Below, piece by piece: positions 16,123 to 24,698 of a stretch of 64,000 bases of DNA (positions are counted from its first letter, which is position 1; every line of letters starts with the position of its first letter). The translations under genes were made by a program, and so were the position numbers. The stretch lies in assembly GCF_014190775.1 (NCBI RefSeq), contig NZ_JACHVP010000001.1, forward strand, positions 620,001 through 684,000. Direction: 5' to 3'. Source of the stretch: Leifsonia aquatica (GTDB lineage: Bacteria > Actinomycetota > Actinomycetes > Actinomycetales > Microbacteriaceae). The notes below the pieces were generated by a model, which saw only the letters and a list, made by a program, of their open reading frames with translations, did not search any database and had not been told where the DNA came from.

Positions 16123-16821
16123 ATGACCTCCCGATTCGCCCTGTCGTTCCCGCGGGGCGTCGCCGTCGGCAAGTGGACCCGCGAGTTCGAGCGACGGCAC
16201 CCGCACGTCGAGCTCGTCGTGGCCCCCAGCGCCGATCCGGTGGCCGCGTTGACGGCGGGGGAGGCCGACATGGCGTTCGCCCGAGACGCCGAGCCCGACG
16301 ACGCGCGGCACCTCATCCCGCTGTACGCGGAGGACGTCGTGCTCGTCATGCACCACGAGCATCTGCTCACCCTCGAGAAGAAGCTGCACCTCGCCGATCT
16401 GGAGGACGAGCCGCGCGTCGAGGGGGAGCCGTCGGAGGCGTTGATGCGCCGCATCGCGGAGGGCGAGGGCATCGCCCTGTGGCCGGCCTCCGTCGCCAAG
16501 GCGCTGCGCCGCAAGGACGTCGTCGCCGTGCGGCTGGAGGACGGCGAGCAGAGCAGCATCGGCCTGACCTGGCCGCGGGAGGGGCAGCATCCCCTCGTCG
16601 ACGAGTTCATCGGTATCGTACGCGGACGCACCGCGCACAGCTCGCGGAACCCGGAGGTCGCCGCGGAGCAGGCGGCGACGGGCAAGCGGGCCGGGAAACC
16701 GGCGTCGGGCACGGGTGCGGCGAGCAAGGGCGGTGCCGGCACGAGCGGCGCAGGCAAGGCCCGGCCACGGACCAGCGGGAAGCCCGCGCCGCGGGCCGCG
16801 CGGGGCCGCAAGCGCCGCTGA
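16123..16821 (+). CDS. LysR-type effector domain without a DNA-binding domain
   Basis: A 232-residue protein similar to the LysR substrate-binding domain: FPRGVAVGKWTREFERRHPHV is the first lobe strand-helix, then AGEADMAFARDAEPDD and PLYAEDVVLVMHHEHLL, and EGEGIALWPASVAKAL. The usual N-terminal winged helix-turn-helix of about 60 residues is absent and nothing upstream could encode it, since the divergent gene starts 33 bases away. The C-terminus instead ends in a 60-residue Gly/Ala/Lys/Arg-rich tail (KARPRTSGKPAPRAARG). TACGCT 6 bases before the ATG indicates a leaderless start. A ligand-binding partner of DUF5997 is a reasonable guess. Confidence 0.8.
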   Translation: MTSRFALSFPRGVAVGKWTREFERRHPHVELVVAPSADPVAALTAGEADMAFARDAEPDDARHLIPLYAEDVVLVMHHEHLLTLEKKLHLADLEDEPRVEGEPSEALMRRIAEGEGIALWPASVAKALRRKDVVAVRLEDGEQSSIGLTWPREGQHPLVDEFIGIVRGRTAHSSRNPEVAAEQAATGKRAGKPASGTGAASKGGAGTSGAGKARPRTSGKPAPRAARGRKRR

Positions 16822-16837
16822 GGGGCAGAATGGCGGC

Positions 16838-18121
16838 ATGGCAGCCAGTGCGGGCCGCGACGCCCAGTCCGAGATCTACCGTGCGGGAGTGAGCGGGAGC
16901 CGACCGCGCATCCCGGTCGGTCCCGTTGCTTTGGAGCGCGCGGCGCAGCGGCGGATGTCGCGGGCGGCGTTCGCCTACGTCGCGGGTTCGGCCGGGGCCG
17001 AGCGCACCGCGCAGGCGAACCTCGACGCCTTCCGGGCGCGCCGGATCGTGCCGCGGGTGCTGCGGGACGTCGCCGATCGCGACCTCGGGGTGGAGCTCTT
17101 CGGCGTGCGCCGCCCGACCCCGCTGCTGCTCGCCCCGATCGGCGTGCTCGAGCTCGCGCGGCGCGGAGGCGACGCCCTCGCGGCACGCGCGGCCGCCTCC
17201 CTCGGCATCCCCGCCGTGCTCTCCAACCAGGCGTCGGCCCCGATGGAGGACGTCGCCGTGGCGATGGACGCGGTGCAGCCGGGAGCGCCCCGCTGGTTCC
17301 AGCTCTACTGGAGCTCGTCGCGCGACCTGGTCGCGAGCCTCGTCGAGCGCGCCGAGCGCAGCGGGTGCGAGGCGATCGTCGTCACCCTCGACACCCACGT
17401 GCTCGGCTGGCGCCCGCGCGATCTCGATCTCGGTTATCTGCCGTTCAGCCGCGGGCTGGGGATCGCGCAGTACACCAGCGACCCGGTATTCCGGCGGCTC
17501 GTGGCGGAGCGGGTCGCTGCGGGTGGGGAGCGGGAGCCCACCCGGGTGACACCGGCCGCGATCGCGGCGTTCGCGAGCATCCTGCGCCACCATCCCGGCG
17601 GTCTGCGCGCGAACCTCCGGTCGCCGGAGCCGTTGGCGGCCGTCGAGACGTTCCTGGACGTCTTCGCCGACCCGTCCCTGAGCTGGGACGATCTCGCCTT
17701 CCTGCGCGAGCGCACGCGGCTGCCGATCGTGCTGAAGGGCATCCTGCATCCTGACGACGCGCGGCGTGCGGTGGACGCCGGGGTGGACGCCGTTCAGGTG
17801 TCGAACCATGGCGGCCGTCAGATCGACGGGGAGGTCGCGGCCCTGGATGCGCTGCCGGGAGTGGTGGAGGCGGTCGCCGACAGCCTCCCGGTCCTGTTCG
17901 ACAGCGGCGTGCGCGGCGGCGCGGACGCCGTGATCGCGCTGGCCCTCGGAGCACGCGCCGTCGCGATCGGGCGCCCGTACGTCTACGCGCTCGCGCTCGC
18001 CGGAGAGGCGGGCGTGCGCGAGCTGCTCCGCAACGTGATCGCCGAGCTGGACATCACCATGGGGCTGGCGGGGGTGCGATCGCTGGGGGAGTTGGGCGAG
18101 GAGGTGCTGGAGGGCCGATGA
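16838..18121 (+). CDS. FMN-dependent alpha-hydroxy-acid oxidase (lactate 2-monooxygenase-like)
   Basis: A 427-residue flavoprotein oxidising 2-hydroxy acids such as lactate. Seen: the N-terminal AFAYVAGSAGAERT, LLLAPIGVLELA, the FMN-site lysine in PIVLKGILHPDDARRA, the catalytic histidine and arginine in VSNHGGRQIDG, and FDSGVRGGADA with GRPYVYALALAG. Length and the VTLDTHVLGWRPRDLDLGY stretch favour the lactate 2-monooxygenase branch over short-chain lactate dehydrogenase, but the substrate is not settled. It begins 16 bases after the LysR-effector gene and may be its co-transcribed target. Confidence 0.88.
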   Translation: MAASAGRDAQSEIYRAGVSGSRPRIPVGPVALERAAQRRMSRAAFAYVAGSAGAERTAQANLDAFRARRIVPRVLRDVADRDLGVELFGVRRPTPLLLAPIGVLELARRGGDALAARAAASLGIPAVLSNQASAPMEDVAVAMDAVQPGAPRWFQLYWSSSRDLVASLVERAERSGCEAIVVTLDTHVLGWRPRDLDLGYLPFSRGLGIAQYTSDPVFRRLVAERVAAGGEREPTRVTPAAIAAFASILRHHPGGLRANLRSPEPLAAVETFLDVFADPSLSWDDLAFLRERTRLPIVLKGILHPDDARRAVDAGVDAVQVSNHGGRQIDGEVAALDALPGVVEAVADSLPVLFDSGVRGGADAVIALALGARAVAIGRPYVYALALAGEAGVRELLRNVIAELDITMGLAGVRSLGELGEEVLEGR

Positions 18122-18179
18122 TCGACGTCCCAAGGCCCGACCGCTCGGGTGGACGGCCGGGCCGGGTGGTGGGAGACGA

Positions 18180-18791
18180 TCATCCCCGCGTGGCTCCGGC
18201 ACCGGAGATCGTGCCGTTCGAGTACACCGTCGCCGTCATTCCCCAGCTCGTCGTCAGATACCCCGGTTGACCGACGTTCCACGTGCAGTTCATCGACCGG
18301 CTGCCGGTGCCGCCCCACTCGCTTTTGGCGACGTTGGAGATGGACCACGGCCAGACCACGTAGTTGGTGAAGCAGGCGTGCGAGCCTCGATATCCTGCAT
18401 AGCTCTCACTGACCCAGACGCGGGAGCCGTTGTAGTAGAACGTGCCGTTCTGGGTCTGCGTGTAGGCCGCCCCCGTGGCGAATTGGCTCCAGTGGTTCGA
18501 CGAGACTCCGGCGTACGCTGCCGCCGCGGTCAGCTCGGCTTTCGCGCGCGGACTCAGCCCGGAGTCCCGTGCGATGTCCTCGGCGGTCACAGCAACCGGT
18601 TCGCCGAGAGAGAGGACAGTCGAGATGCCGTCCGTACTCTCGTACATTCTCGATTCGCCCGGGGCGATGAGGTCGATGGCTGCCTGCGGAGTCGACGCAT
18701 GAGCCGGGAGGCCGGAGCAGAGCATGAGCGCGGACCCGGCGAGGATGCCGAAACCGGTGACCCTGATGCGACGGAAAGTGGGAACGTGCAT
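18180..18791 (-). CDS. secreted protein of unknown function in a lower-GC patch
   Basis: A 203-residue exported protein. RRIRV then GFGILAGSALMLCSGLPAHA is a Sec signal peptide with likely cleavage after AHA, near residue 29. A helical segment of about 60 residues follows, then a Trp/Tyr/Asn/Ser-rich domain with GTFYYNGSRVWVSESY and two cysteines (HACFTN and MNCTWN) that could form a disulphide. ATG 18791 is supported by AAGGAG 8 bases upstream. Two hand-counted lines of this region are 57 and 52 percent GC against about 70 elsewhere, so recent acquisition is possible. I do not recognise a family; a secreted toxin or bacteriocin-like role is only a thought. Confidence 0.7.
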   Translation of the reverse strand: MHVPTFRRIRVTGFGILAGSALMLCSGLPAHASTPQAAIDLIAPGESRMYESTDGISTVLSLGEPVAVTAEDIARDSGLSPRAKAELTAAAAYAGVSSNHWSQFATGAAYTQTQNGTFYYNGSRVWVSESYAGYRGSHACFTNYVVWPWSISNVAKSEWGGTGSRSMNCTWNVGQPGYLTTSWGMTATVYSNGTISGAGATRG

Positions 18792-18928
18792 GACTGATCT
18801 CCTTTGATTGTCAAGCGAGTACTCGGCACCTTGCCGGTACACCCTCACCATCGCATCTGAAGTATCATGCACGCAACGCAGAGTATCTGCTGCTAGTGTG
18901 CGGACTACATTTCGTCGAAGGAGCTGAG

Positions 18929-19150
18929 ATGGAAATCCTGGGCCTGATTCTCGCCGCTCTCGCCGGTGCGCTTTATCTCGCCGCTCTCGTGTACGCGGTG
19001 ATGCGGATCATCCGCACGGACCAGCTCACTCGGATCGAACGGTTCGTCTGGATCCTCGCCGTCATCGCATTCCCTCTCGCCGGACCGATCGTCTGGTTCC
19101 TGCTGGGACCGCATCCGCTGGGTCTTCGCGCGCCGCAGATCAAGCGCTGA
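18929..19150 (+). CDS. small PLDc_N-type two-helix membrane protein
   Basis: A 73-residue protein with two membrane helices (ILGLILAALAGALYLAALVY and FVWILAVIAFPLAGPIVWF) followed by LLGPHPLGLR. The pattern of a second helix ending in GPIVWFLLG fits the phospholipase D N-terminal-like membrane domain (PLDc_N). Such small proteins accompany transporters and sigma-factor operons, and their function is unclear. AAGGAG is 5 bases before the ATG. It diverges from the secreted-protein gene across 137 bases of low-GC DNA. Confidence 0.75.
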   Translation: MEILGLILAALAGALYLAALVYAVMRIIRTDQLTRIERFVWILAVIAFPLAGPIVWFLLGPHPLGLRAPQIKR

Positions 19151-19184
19151 GACCCGTCCCGCCACCCCGCAGTCGCCGGCGCGT

Positions 19185-19592
19185 TCAGCTGGTGGCGGGA
19201 GGCTCGCCGGCGCGGCGGGCAGCCTGCGCCAGCACCTGCGGCCCGGTGACGAGCGCGCGCTTCCAGGGCGCGACGCCGTCGATCTCGACCTGGAGCGAGA
19301 AGCTCAGGATGGTCCGGATCAGCACGATGATGCCGAGCACGACGGCGTCGGTCAGGGTGGGGCTGGAGGTCACCGTCTTGACCAGATCGGCCGCGACGAG
19401 GATCTCGAGCCCGAGCAGGATCACCCCGCCGAACGTCTCCCGCAGCGTGCGGAACGCGACGGTCCCGCTGCGGTGCCGGCGCCAGGCGACGAGGGAGATC
19501 ACGACCGCGACGACGAAGCCGAGCGCCATCGCCAGCACACCGGCGAACTCGAAGGCGACGCCGATGGCCTCGAAGAACGCGTGTCCGCTCAT
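19185..19592 (-). CDS. DUF1622-family membrane protein
   Basis: A 135-residue membrane protein with three predicted helices (FEFAGVLAMALGFVVAVVISL, GGVILLGLEILVAADLVKTV and AVVLGIIVLIRTILSFSLQ). The motifs FRTLRETFGGVILLGLEILV and TILSFSLQVEIDG are typical of DUF1622. No function is established. The ATG at 19592 begins the conserved N-terminal region; CACCAT lies 6 bases upstream and could be a poor leaderless -10. It follows the APC transporter gene, 29 bases downstream on the same strand. Confidence 0.82.
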   Translation of the reverse strand: MSGHAFFEAIGVAFEFAGVLAMALGFVVAVVISLVAWRRHRSGTVAFRTLRETFGGVILLGLEILVAADLVKTVTSSPTLTDAVVLGIIVLIRTILSFSLQVEIDGVAPWKRALVTGPQVLAQAARRAGEPPATS

Positions 19593-19621
19593 GCGGTCAT
19601 GGTGCCACAGGGCGGCGCGGA

Positions 19622-21625
19622 TCAGGAGACGTGGACGGCCGGTCGCCGTTTCACATCCTTCTCGGCCTCGCGCAGCACCTCGCGCGTGACCGGGGCGACC
19701 TCGCCGACGCCGGTGATGAGGAAGCGGAACATGTTCGAGATCGGGTTGCCCTCGGTCCACTCGAAGTAGATCGTCGGCACGATGCCGGTGATGTCACGGA
19801 TCTCGAGCAGCACGGCCGCGATCGTGTTCGGGACGTTGCCGCTCTTGACCTGCAGCACGCGGTAGCCGTGCTTCACGACGCCGTGGACCACCAGATCCTC
19901 CTCGAAGTCGGAGGAGTCGGAGCGGAGCACCTCGAGGAAGATCGTGCGGGCGCGCTGCGGGATGTGGCTGAACTTGCGCTCGTCCTTGTTCTTCTGCGCG
20001 TACTCCGTCGTCGTGTCGACGTCAGGCTCGTGCGAGATGATGCGGATCTCGCCCTCCTCCGCGTCCTCCAGCACGAAGTCGAGGGCCGTGACGTCGAGCG
20101 TCACGGAGGTGGCCCGCAGCTCGAACGACCGCCCGACGCGCGAGACGATCGAGACGACGAGGATGCCGAGGATGAACAGCGTGGCGATGCGCAGGCCGTC
20201 CGGGCGCTCGATGACGTTGACGATCGTCGTGTAGACGAAGATCGCGGTGATGATGCCGAAGAGCACGAACCGGCGCGGTTGCTTCTTGCGCCGCGCCGAG
20301 AGGGCCACCGCCAAGGAGGCCGAGGTGATGAGCACCAGCACGCCGGTCGCGTACGCGCCGCCCTGGGCGTCGACGTTGGCCTGGAAGACGAGGGTGATGA
20401 GGAACGCGATCGCGGTGAAGACGAGGACGAGGGGTCGCACCGCGCGCGCCCACTGCGGCGCCATCCCGTAGCGCGGCAGGTACCGCGGCACGAGGTTGAG
20501 CAGGCCCGCCATCGCTGACGCGCCGGCGAACCACAGGATGAGGATGGTGCTGATGTCGTAGACCGTGCCGAACACGTTGCCGAGGTACTCGTGCGCGAGG
20601 TACGCGAGAGCGCGGCCGTTCGCCGAGCCGCCGGCCTGGAACTCCTTCTGCGGGATGAGCAGCGTCGTGGTGAAGCTCGACGTGATGAGGAAGACGCTCA
20701 TGATGATCGCAGCGGTCGTCAGGAGCCGGTGGGCGCCGCGGATCCGTCCGACCGGGTAGGCGGGGTCGTCGTCGGGCTTGCCCTTGATCTGCGGCATCAC
20801 GGCGACACCGGTCTCGAAGCCGGAGAGGCCCAGGGCGAGCTTCGGGAAGACGAGCAGGGCGACGCCGACGATCATCAGCGGGTTGCCGTTCTGCCGGAAC
20901 AGCATCCCCCACCAGTCGGAGATCGCGGTGGGGTGGTGGAACACCTCGACGATGGAGGTGCCGACGACGATGACGTTGAGCGCGAGGTAGACCGCCACCA
21001 GCACGACGGCGATCCCGATGGCCTCCCGGAACCCGCGGAGGAACACGGCCCCGAGCAGGGCGAGCAGCACGAGCGTGATGATGACGTTCTGCCCGTGGAA
21101 CCAGTCGGGCGCGAACGGGTTCTCGATCGCGTGCGCCGTGGCGTCCGCCGCCGACAGCGTGATCGTGATCATGAAGTCGGTGGCGGCGAAGCCGAGGAGC
21201 ACGAGGACGAACAGCTTGCCCGCCCACCAGGGGAGCAGCCGTTCCAGCATCGCGATCGACCCGGAGCCGCGGAAGCTCTCCCGGGCGACCCTGCGGTAGA
21301 CGGGGAGGGCGCCGAGCAGCGTCAGCGCCACGAGCACGAGCGTCGCGAACGGCGAGATCAGCCCGGCCGCGAGGGCCGCGATCGCCGGCTGGTAGCCGAG
21401 GGTGGAGAAGTAGTCGACGCCGGTGAGGCACATGACCTGCCACCACGAGTGCGTGCGCTCGGGATTGCGGCCGTGCGGTCCCTGCTGGGTCCCGCGCTCG
21501 TCGACGAGCCCCGAGAGCAGCCAGTGCCGGAAGCGGCCCGCCTTGGATGCCGCGGCCCGGCCAGGGTGCGTCTGGCCGGGGACAGGGACGGGCGCGGGTG
21601 CGCCGTCCGCCGGTGTGGTCGACAT
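19622..21625 (-). CDS. APC-superfamily amino-acid permease with cytosolic C-terminal domain
   Basis: A 667-residue transporter. About 12 membrane helices begin after a 60-residue cytosolic N-terminus; [20 protein letters not shown] is the unwound first-helix substrate site of the fold. The last 170 residues are soluble ([51 protein letters not shown]), as in other long actinobacterial APC permeases, and may regulate transport. GAGGAG about 9 bases before the ATG is a ribosome site. Substrate is not evident from sequence. DUF1622 follows on the same strand. Confidence 0.88.
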   Translation of the reverse strand: MSTTPADGAPAPVPVPGQTHPGRAAASKAGRFRHWLLSGLVDERGTQQGPHGRNPERTHSWWQVMCLTGVDYFSTLGYQPAIAALAAGLISPFATLVLVALTLLGALPVYRRVARESFRGSGSIAMLERLLPWWAGKLFVLVLLGFAATDFMITITLSAADATAHAIENPFAPDWFHGQNVIITLVLLALLGAVFLRGFREAIGIAVVLVAVYLALNVIVVGTSIVEVFHHPTAISDWWGMLFRQNGNPLMIVGVALLVFPKLALGLSGFETGVAVMPQIKGKPDDDPAYPVGRIRGAHRLLTTAAIIMSVFLITSSFTTTLLIPQKEFQAGGSANGRALAYLAHEYLGNVFGTVYDISTILILWFAGASAMAGLLNLVPRYLPRYGMAPQWARAVRPLVLVFTAIAFLITLVFQANVDAQGGAYATGVLVLITSASLAVALSARRKKQPRRFVLFGIITAIFVYTTIVNVIERPDGLRIATLFILGILVVSIVSRVGRSFELRATSVTLDVTALDFVLEDAEEGEIRIISHEPDVDTTTEYAQKNKDERKFSHIPQRARTIFLEVLRSDSSDFEEDLVVHGVVKHGYRVLQVKSGNVPNTIAAVLLEIRDITGIVPTIYFEWTEGNPISNMFRFLITGVGEVAPVTREVLREAEKDVKRRPAVHVS

Positions 21626-21667
21626 CGTCGCTCCTCGTGCTGGGCCTACGACCTCACACTAGTTCGC

Positions 21668-23188
21668 TCACCACGCCGACGCGCGGTAGTCCTTGAGGAA
21701 CACTCCGTAGACGTCCTCGCCGGCCTCGCCGCGCACGACCGGGTCGTAGACGCGGGCGGCGCCGTCGACGAGGTCGAGCGGGGCGTGGAAGCCCTCCTCG
21801 GCGAGGCGCACCTTCGTGTAATGCGGGCGCTCGTCGGTGATCCAGCCGGTGTCGACGCTCGTCATCAGGATGTTGTCGGTCTCGAACATCTCGCCCGCGC
21901 TGGTGCGCGTGAGCATGTTGAGCGCCGCCTTCGCCATGTTGGTGTGCGGGTGACCCGGCCCCTTGTAGCGGCGGCCGAACACGCCCTCCATCGCCGAGAC
22001 GTTGACGACGTACGCGCGACCCGACTCCGTCGCCGCGAGGGAGGGGCGCAGGCGGTCGATCAGGATGAACGGCGCGGTCGTGTTGCAGAGCTGCACCTCC
22101 AGCAGCTCGAGCGGGTCCACGTCGCCGATCGCCTGGGTCCAGCTGTTGACGGTCTTCACGTCCGGCACGAGGCCGCCCGCGTCGATGGCGGTGCCGTCGG
22201 CGTGCTTGGCCAGCGACGACGAACCGGGCGCCATCGCGAGCGTCGCCAGGTCGTGCGCGGTGATGCCGCCCTGACCGCCGAGCTCCGCGATCGTGCCGGC
22301 GATCGTGGTGCGCGAGAGCAGCGGGTGGGCCGCGACCGAGGCCTCCAGGGCCTGCGGGTGCGGGTCGGCGGTGTGACCGAAAGTCTCCATCTCGGGCAGG
22401 GGACCGTCGGGCAGCGGCTGCGACTCGGCCTCCGCCAGCAGCGAGTACGAGCCGGGGGAGCGGCGCACCGTCTGGGCGGCGTTGTTGATGAGAATGTCGA
22501 GGGGTCCCTGCGCCGCGACCGAATCGGCCAGCGCGATCACCTGGGACGGGTCGCGCAGGTCGATGCCGACCACTCGCAGCCGGTGCAGCCACTCGCCGGC
22601 GTCGGGCAGCTGCGAGAAGCGGCGCACGGCGTCGCGCGGGAAGCGCGTGGTGATGGTCAGGTGCGCGCCGTCGCGCAGCAGCCGTAGCGCGATGTGCATG
22701 CCGATCTTGGCGCGGCCGCCCGTGAGCAGGGCGCGCTTGCCGCGCAGGTCGGTGCGCGCGTTGCGCTTGGCGTGACTGAACGCCGCGCAGGAGGGGCAGA
22801 GCTGGTGGTAGAACCAGTCGACCTCGGTGTAGTCCTGCTTGCAGATGTAGCAGGCGTGCGCCTTGAGCAGCGTGCCGGCGGTGGTGGACGGCGTGGTGCC
22901 GGAGGTCAGCTCACGACCGCGGGTCTCGTCGTCGATCCGGTCGGGGGCGCCGGTCGCGGTGGCCGCGACGACGGCGCGGTCGGCCTCGGCGACGGCATCG
23001 CGCAGCTCGCGGCGACGCGCCTGCTTGACGGCCTTGAACATGTGGCCGGTGGCCTGGCGGACGGCCACGAAGTCGGGGTGCTCGCGGTCGAACTCGTGGA
23101 GGCTCCCGAGCACGCGCAGCGTGATCTCCAGGTCGGCGGGATCGATGCCGACGGCGGGGGAGTCGGAGGGAGGGGTCGTGGAGGGCAC
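21668..23188 (-). CDS. zinc-knuckle SDR-type oxidoreductase
   Basis: A 506-residue protein. Residues 1-115 are mostly helical; CYICKQDYTEVDWFYHQLCP supplies part of a CxxC...CxxC zinc knuckle just before a Rossmann domain. That domain has the nucleotide loop LLTGGRAKIGMHIALRLL and the NNAAQTV motif. In the active-site helix the usual Tyr-x3-Lys reads Thr-Asn-Met-Ala-Lys, so the catalytic tyrosine is replaced by Thr, and an insertion of about 80 residues precedes the catalytic serine region NVSAMEGVFG. The GTG start is 6 bases after TAGAAT (23195-23200, minus strand), hence leaderless. Substrate unknown. Confidence 0.82.
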   Translation of the reverse strand: MPSTTPPSDSPAVGIDPADLEITLRVLGSLHEFDREHPDFVAVRQATGHMFKAVKQARRRELRDAVAEADRAVVAATATGAPDRIDDETRGRELTSGTTPSTTAGTLLKAHACYICKQDYTEVDWFYHQLCPSCAAFSHAKRNARTDLRGKRALLTGGRAKIGMHIALRLLRDGAHLTITTRFPRDAVRRFSQLPDAGEWLHRLRVVGIDLRDPSQVIALADSVAAQGPLDILINNAAQTVRRSPGSYSLLAEAESQPLPDGPLPEMETFGHTADPHPQALEASVAAHPLLSRTTIAGTIAELGGQGGITAHDLATLAMAPGSSSLAKHADGTAIDAGGLVPDVKTVNSWTQAIGDVDPLELLEVQLCNTTAPFILIDRLRPSLAATESGRAYVVNVSAMEGVFGRRYKGPGHPHTNMAKAALNMLTRTSAGEMFETDNILMTSVDTGWITDERPHYTKVRLAEEGFHAPLDLVDGAARVYDPVVRGEAGEDVYGVFLKDYRASAW

Positions 23189-23270
23189 CGGAGAATTCTA
23201 CGGTGCCCTCCTGCACAGTCCCTGCCTGCGCCGGGGCCCGGATGCTAGCCTTCCGAAAAGGGGGTGCACG

Positions 23271-23606
23271 ATGAGTGTGCTGATGCAGGAGTTCGAGCAG
23301 GCGCGACGCCGCCGCTCGCGTGTGGGGCTGCTGGTCGCGGGGGCGATCGTGGCCGGTGTCGGAGCCTGGCTGGCCGGGCCGTACGGGGTCGTCCTCGTGG
23401 TCGCTGGTGAGCCGATCGGCTGGGCGCTCGCCGCCCTCGGGCTCGTGCTGCTCGCGGCCTGCGTCGTGGCGATCGTGGCCGCCGCCCGGTCCCGGGCCGT
23501 GCCTGCGAGCCTTCCTGGCAAGGCCAATCCGGGGTTCGACGAGCCGCGACCGTCGGAGAACCCGAAGGGCGGATACTCGATGTCCGGCTCGTACCTCGGT
23601 TCCTAG
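23271..23606 (+). CDS. small two-helix membrane protein
   Basis: A 111-residue protein with a basic N-terminus (QEFEQARRRRSRVG), two membrane helices (LLVAGAIVAGVGAWLAG and WALAALGLVLLAACVVAIVAA) and a soluble tail of about 35 residues ending in GGYSMSGSYLGS. No family is recognised. AAAAGGGGG precedes the ATG, and a TAGCCT hexamer lies at 23245-23250. It diverges from the SDR gene and converges on DUF6510, with a GCCGAC/GTCGGC hairpin (23616-23634) between the two stops. Confidence 0.65.
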   Translation: MSVLMQEFEQARRRRSRVGLLVAGAIVAGVGAWLAGPYGVVLVVAGEPIGWALAALGLVLLAACVVAIVAAARSRAVPASLPGKANPGFDEPRPSENPKGGYSMSGSYLGS

Positions 23607-23646
23607 GAGCGCGTTGCCGACGACGGCGGTCGGCGGAGAGCTTTCG

Positions 23647-23946
23647 TCAGATCCGCACCTGCAGCCAGGCGAGGCCGCTCAGGTCGAGGCACACGGAGTC
23701 CTCCATCTCGGTCGCCCGGGCGAGCACCTCGCCGCAGACGGCGCAGCGCAGCACCATCCCCGTGCCGTGCGGATAGAGGCGCGCCGCAGCGACGACGTTC
23801 TCGTCGCCGCAGTGGGCGCAGCGGCCGCGGGCCGCGGTCACGTCGACGGCGAAGATCTCGGAGAGGAGACCGGCGGCCGCGTTGCCGTCGAGGTAGCCGG
23901 GCTCGGCCGGGTCGGCCTGCTCGGCCTGCTCGTTCTGGTCGGTCAT
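23647..23946 (-). CDS. DUF6510-family zinc-ribbon protein
   Basis: A 99-residue protein with a zinc ribbon made of RCAHCGDEN and RCAVCGEVL. The pattern DGNAAAGLLSEIFAVD before it is typical of DUF6510, a family I associate with flavin-reductase/sulfite-oxidase operons. Its ATG overlaps the stop of the flavin reductase (ATGA), making it the third gene of that operon. A maturation or electron-transfer accessory role is inferred from position only. Confidence 0.8.
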   Translation of the reverse strand: MTDQNEQAEQADPAEPGYLDGNAAAGLLSEIFAVDVTAARGRCAHCGDENVVAAARLYPHGTGMVLRCAVCGEVLARATEMEDSVCLDLSGLAWLQVRI

Positions 23947-24698
23947 GAGGCACCTCCGATGCCGCCGTAGCGCTCGGTGCGAATCCGCTCGGGCGCGTGA
24001 CCGGCGTCCACCAGCCATCCCGAGACCGTCTCGACGAAGGGCGTCGCCCCGCACAGATAGAACGTGGGCGATTCGGCCGCGGGCACCACGGCGGCGGAGA
24101 GCGCGTCCGCCGTCAGACGGCCCGGCGGCGTCGCGGCACCGGCCGGCGCGGTGCGGGTGTAGACGTAGTCGACGGAGAGCGGCGCTGCGGCGTCCCGGCT
24201 CAGGTGCTCCAGTTCGCCGCGATAGAAGCCCGATTCCGGCGTGCGCACCGAGTAGAGCAGCCGGAACGGTGCCGCGCTTCCGGAGGCGGCGTGCGCCCGC
24301 GCCATCGACATGAGCGGCACGACCCCCGAACCGCCGGCGATGAGCTGCACCGGACCGGTGTCGGTCGGGCGCCAGACGAACCAGCCGCCGACCGGGCCGC
24401 GCACCTCCAGCTGTCCTCCGACCATCAGCCCGTGCACGAGGTAGGGGGACACCTCGCCGTCGGGGAGCTCCTCCACGGTCAGTTCCAGCTCGTCCTCCGC
24501 CACGCCGTTCGCGCCGGTCGCCGAGGCGATCGAGTAGGAGCGGACCGCCTGGTAGCCGTCGGGAGCCGTCAGCCGCACATCCACGTGTTGACCGGCGAGG
24601 TGCCCGTGGAGGCCCGGGATGCGCAAACGGATGGTGCGCGCGGACGGTGTCTCGGCCCGCACGTCCACGACGTCGGCCACGCGCCAGACGGTGCTCAC
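23943..24698 (-). CDS. ferredoxin reductase-type FAD/NAD(P)H oxidoreductase
   Basis: A 251-residue flavin reductase of the FNR superfamily. Seen: the FAD motif RSYSIASATG, the nucleotide-binding GGSGVVPLMSMAR, and the C-terminal YLCGATPFVETV. There is no iron-sulphur domain. It overlaps the upstream sulfite-oxidase-like gene (GTGA) and the downstream DUF6510 gene (ATGA). This predicts an electron route from NAD(P)H through FAD to the molybdenum enzyme, probably via haem or quinone carriers that are not encoded here. Confidence 0.9.
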   Translation of the reverse strand: MSTVWRVADVVDVRAETPSARTIRLRIPGLHGHLAGQHVDVRLTAPDGYQAVRSYSIASATGANGVAEDELELTVEELPDGEVSPYLVHGLMVGGQLEVRGPVGGWFVWRPTDTGPVQLIAGGSGVVPLMSMARAHAASGSAAPFRLLYSVRTPESGFYRGELEHLSRDAAAPLSVDYVYTRTAPAGAATPPGRLTADALSAAVVPAAESPTFYLCGATPFVETVSGWLVDAGHAPERIRTERYGGIGGAS

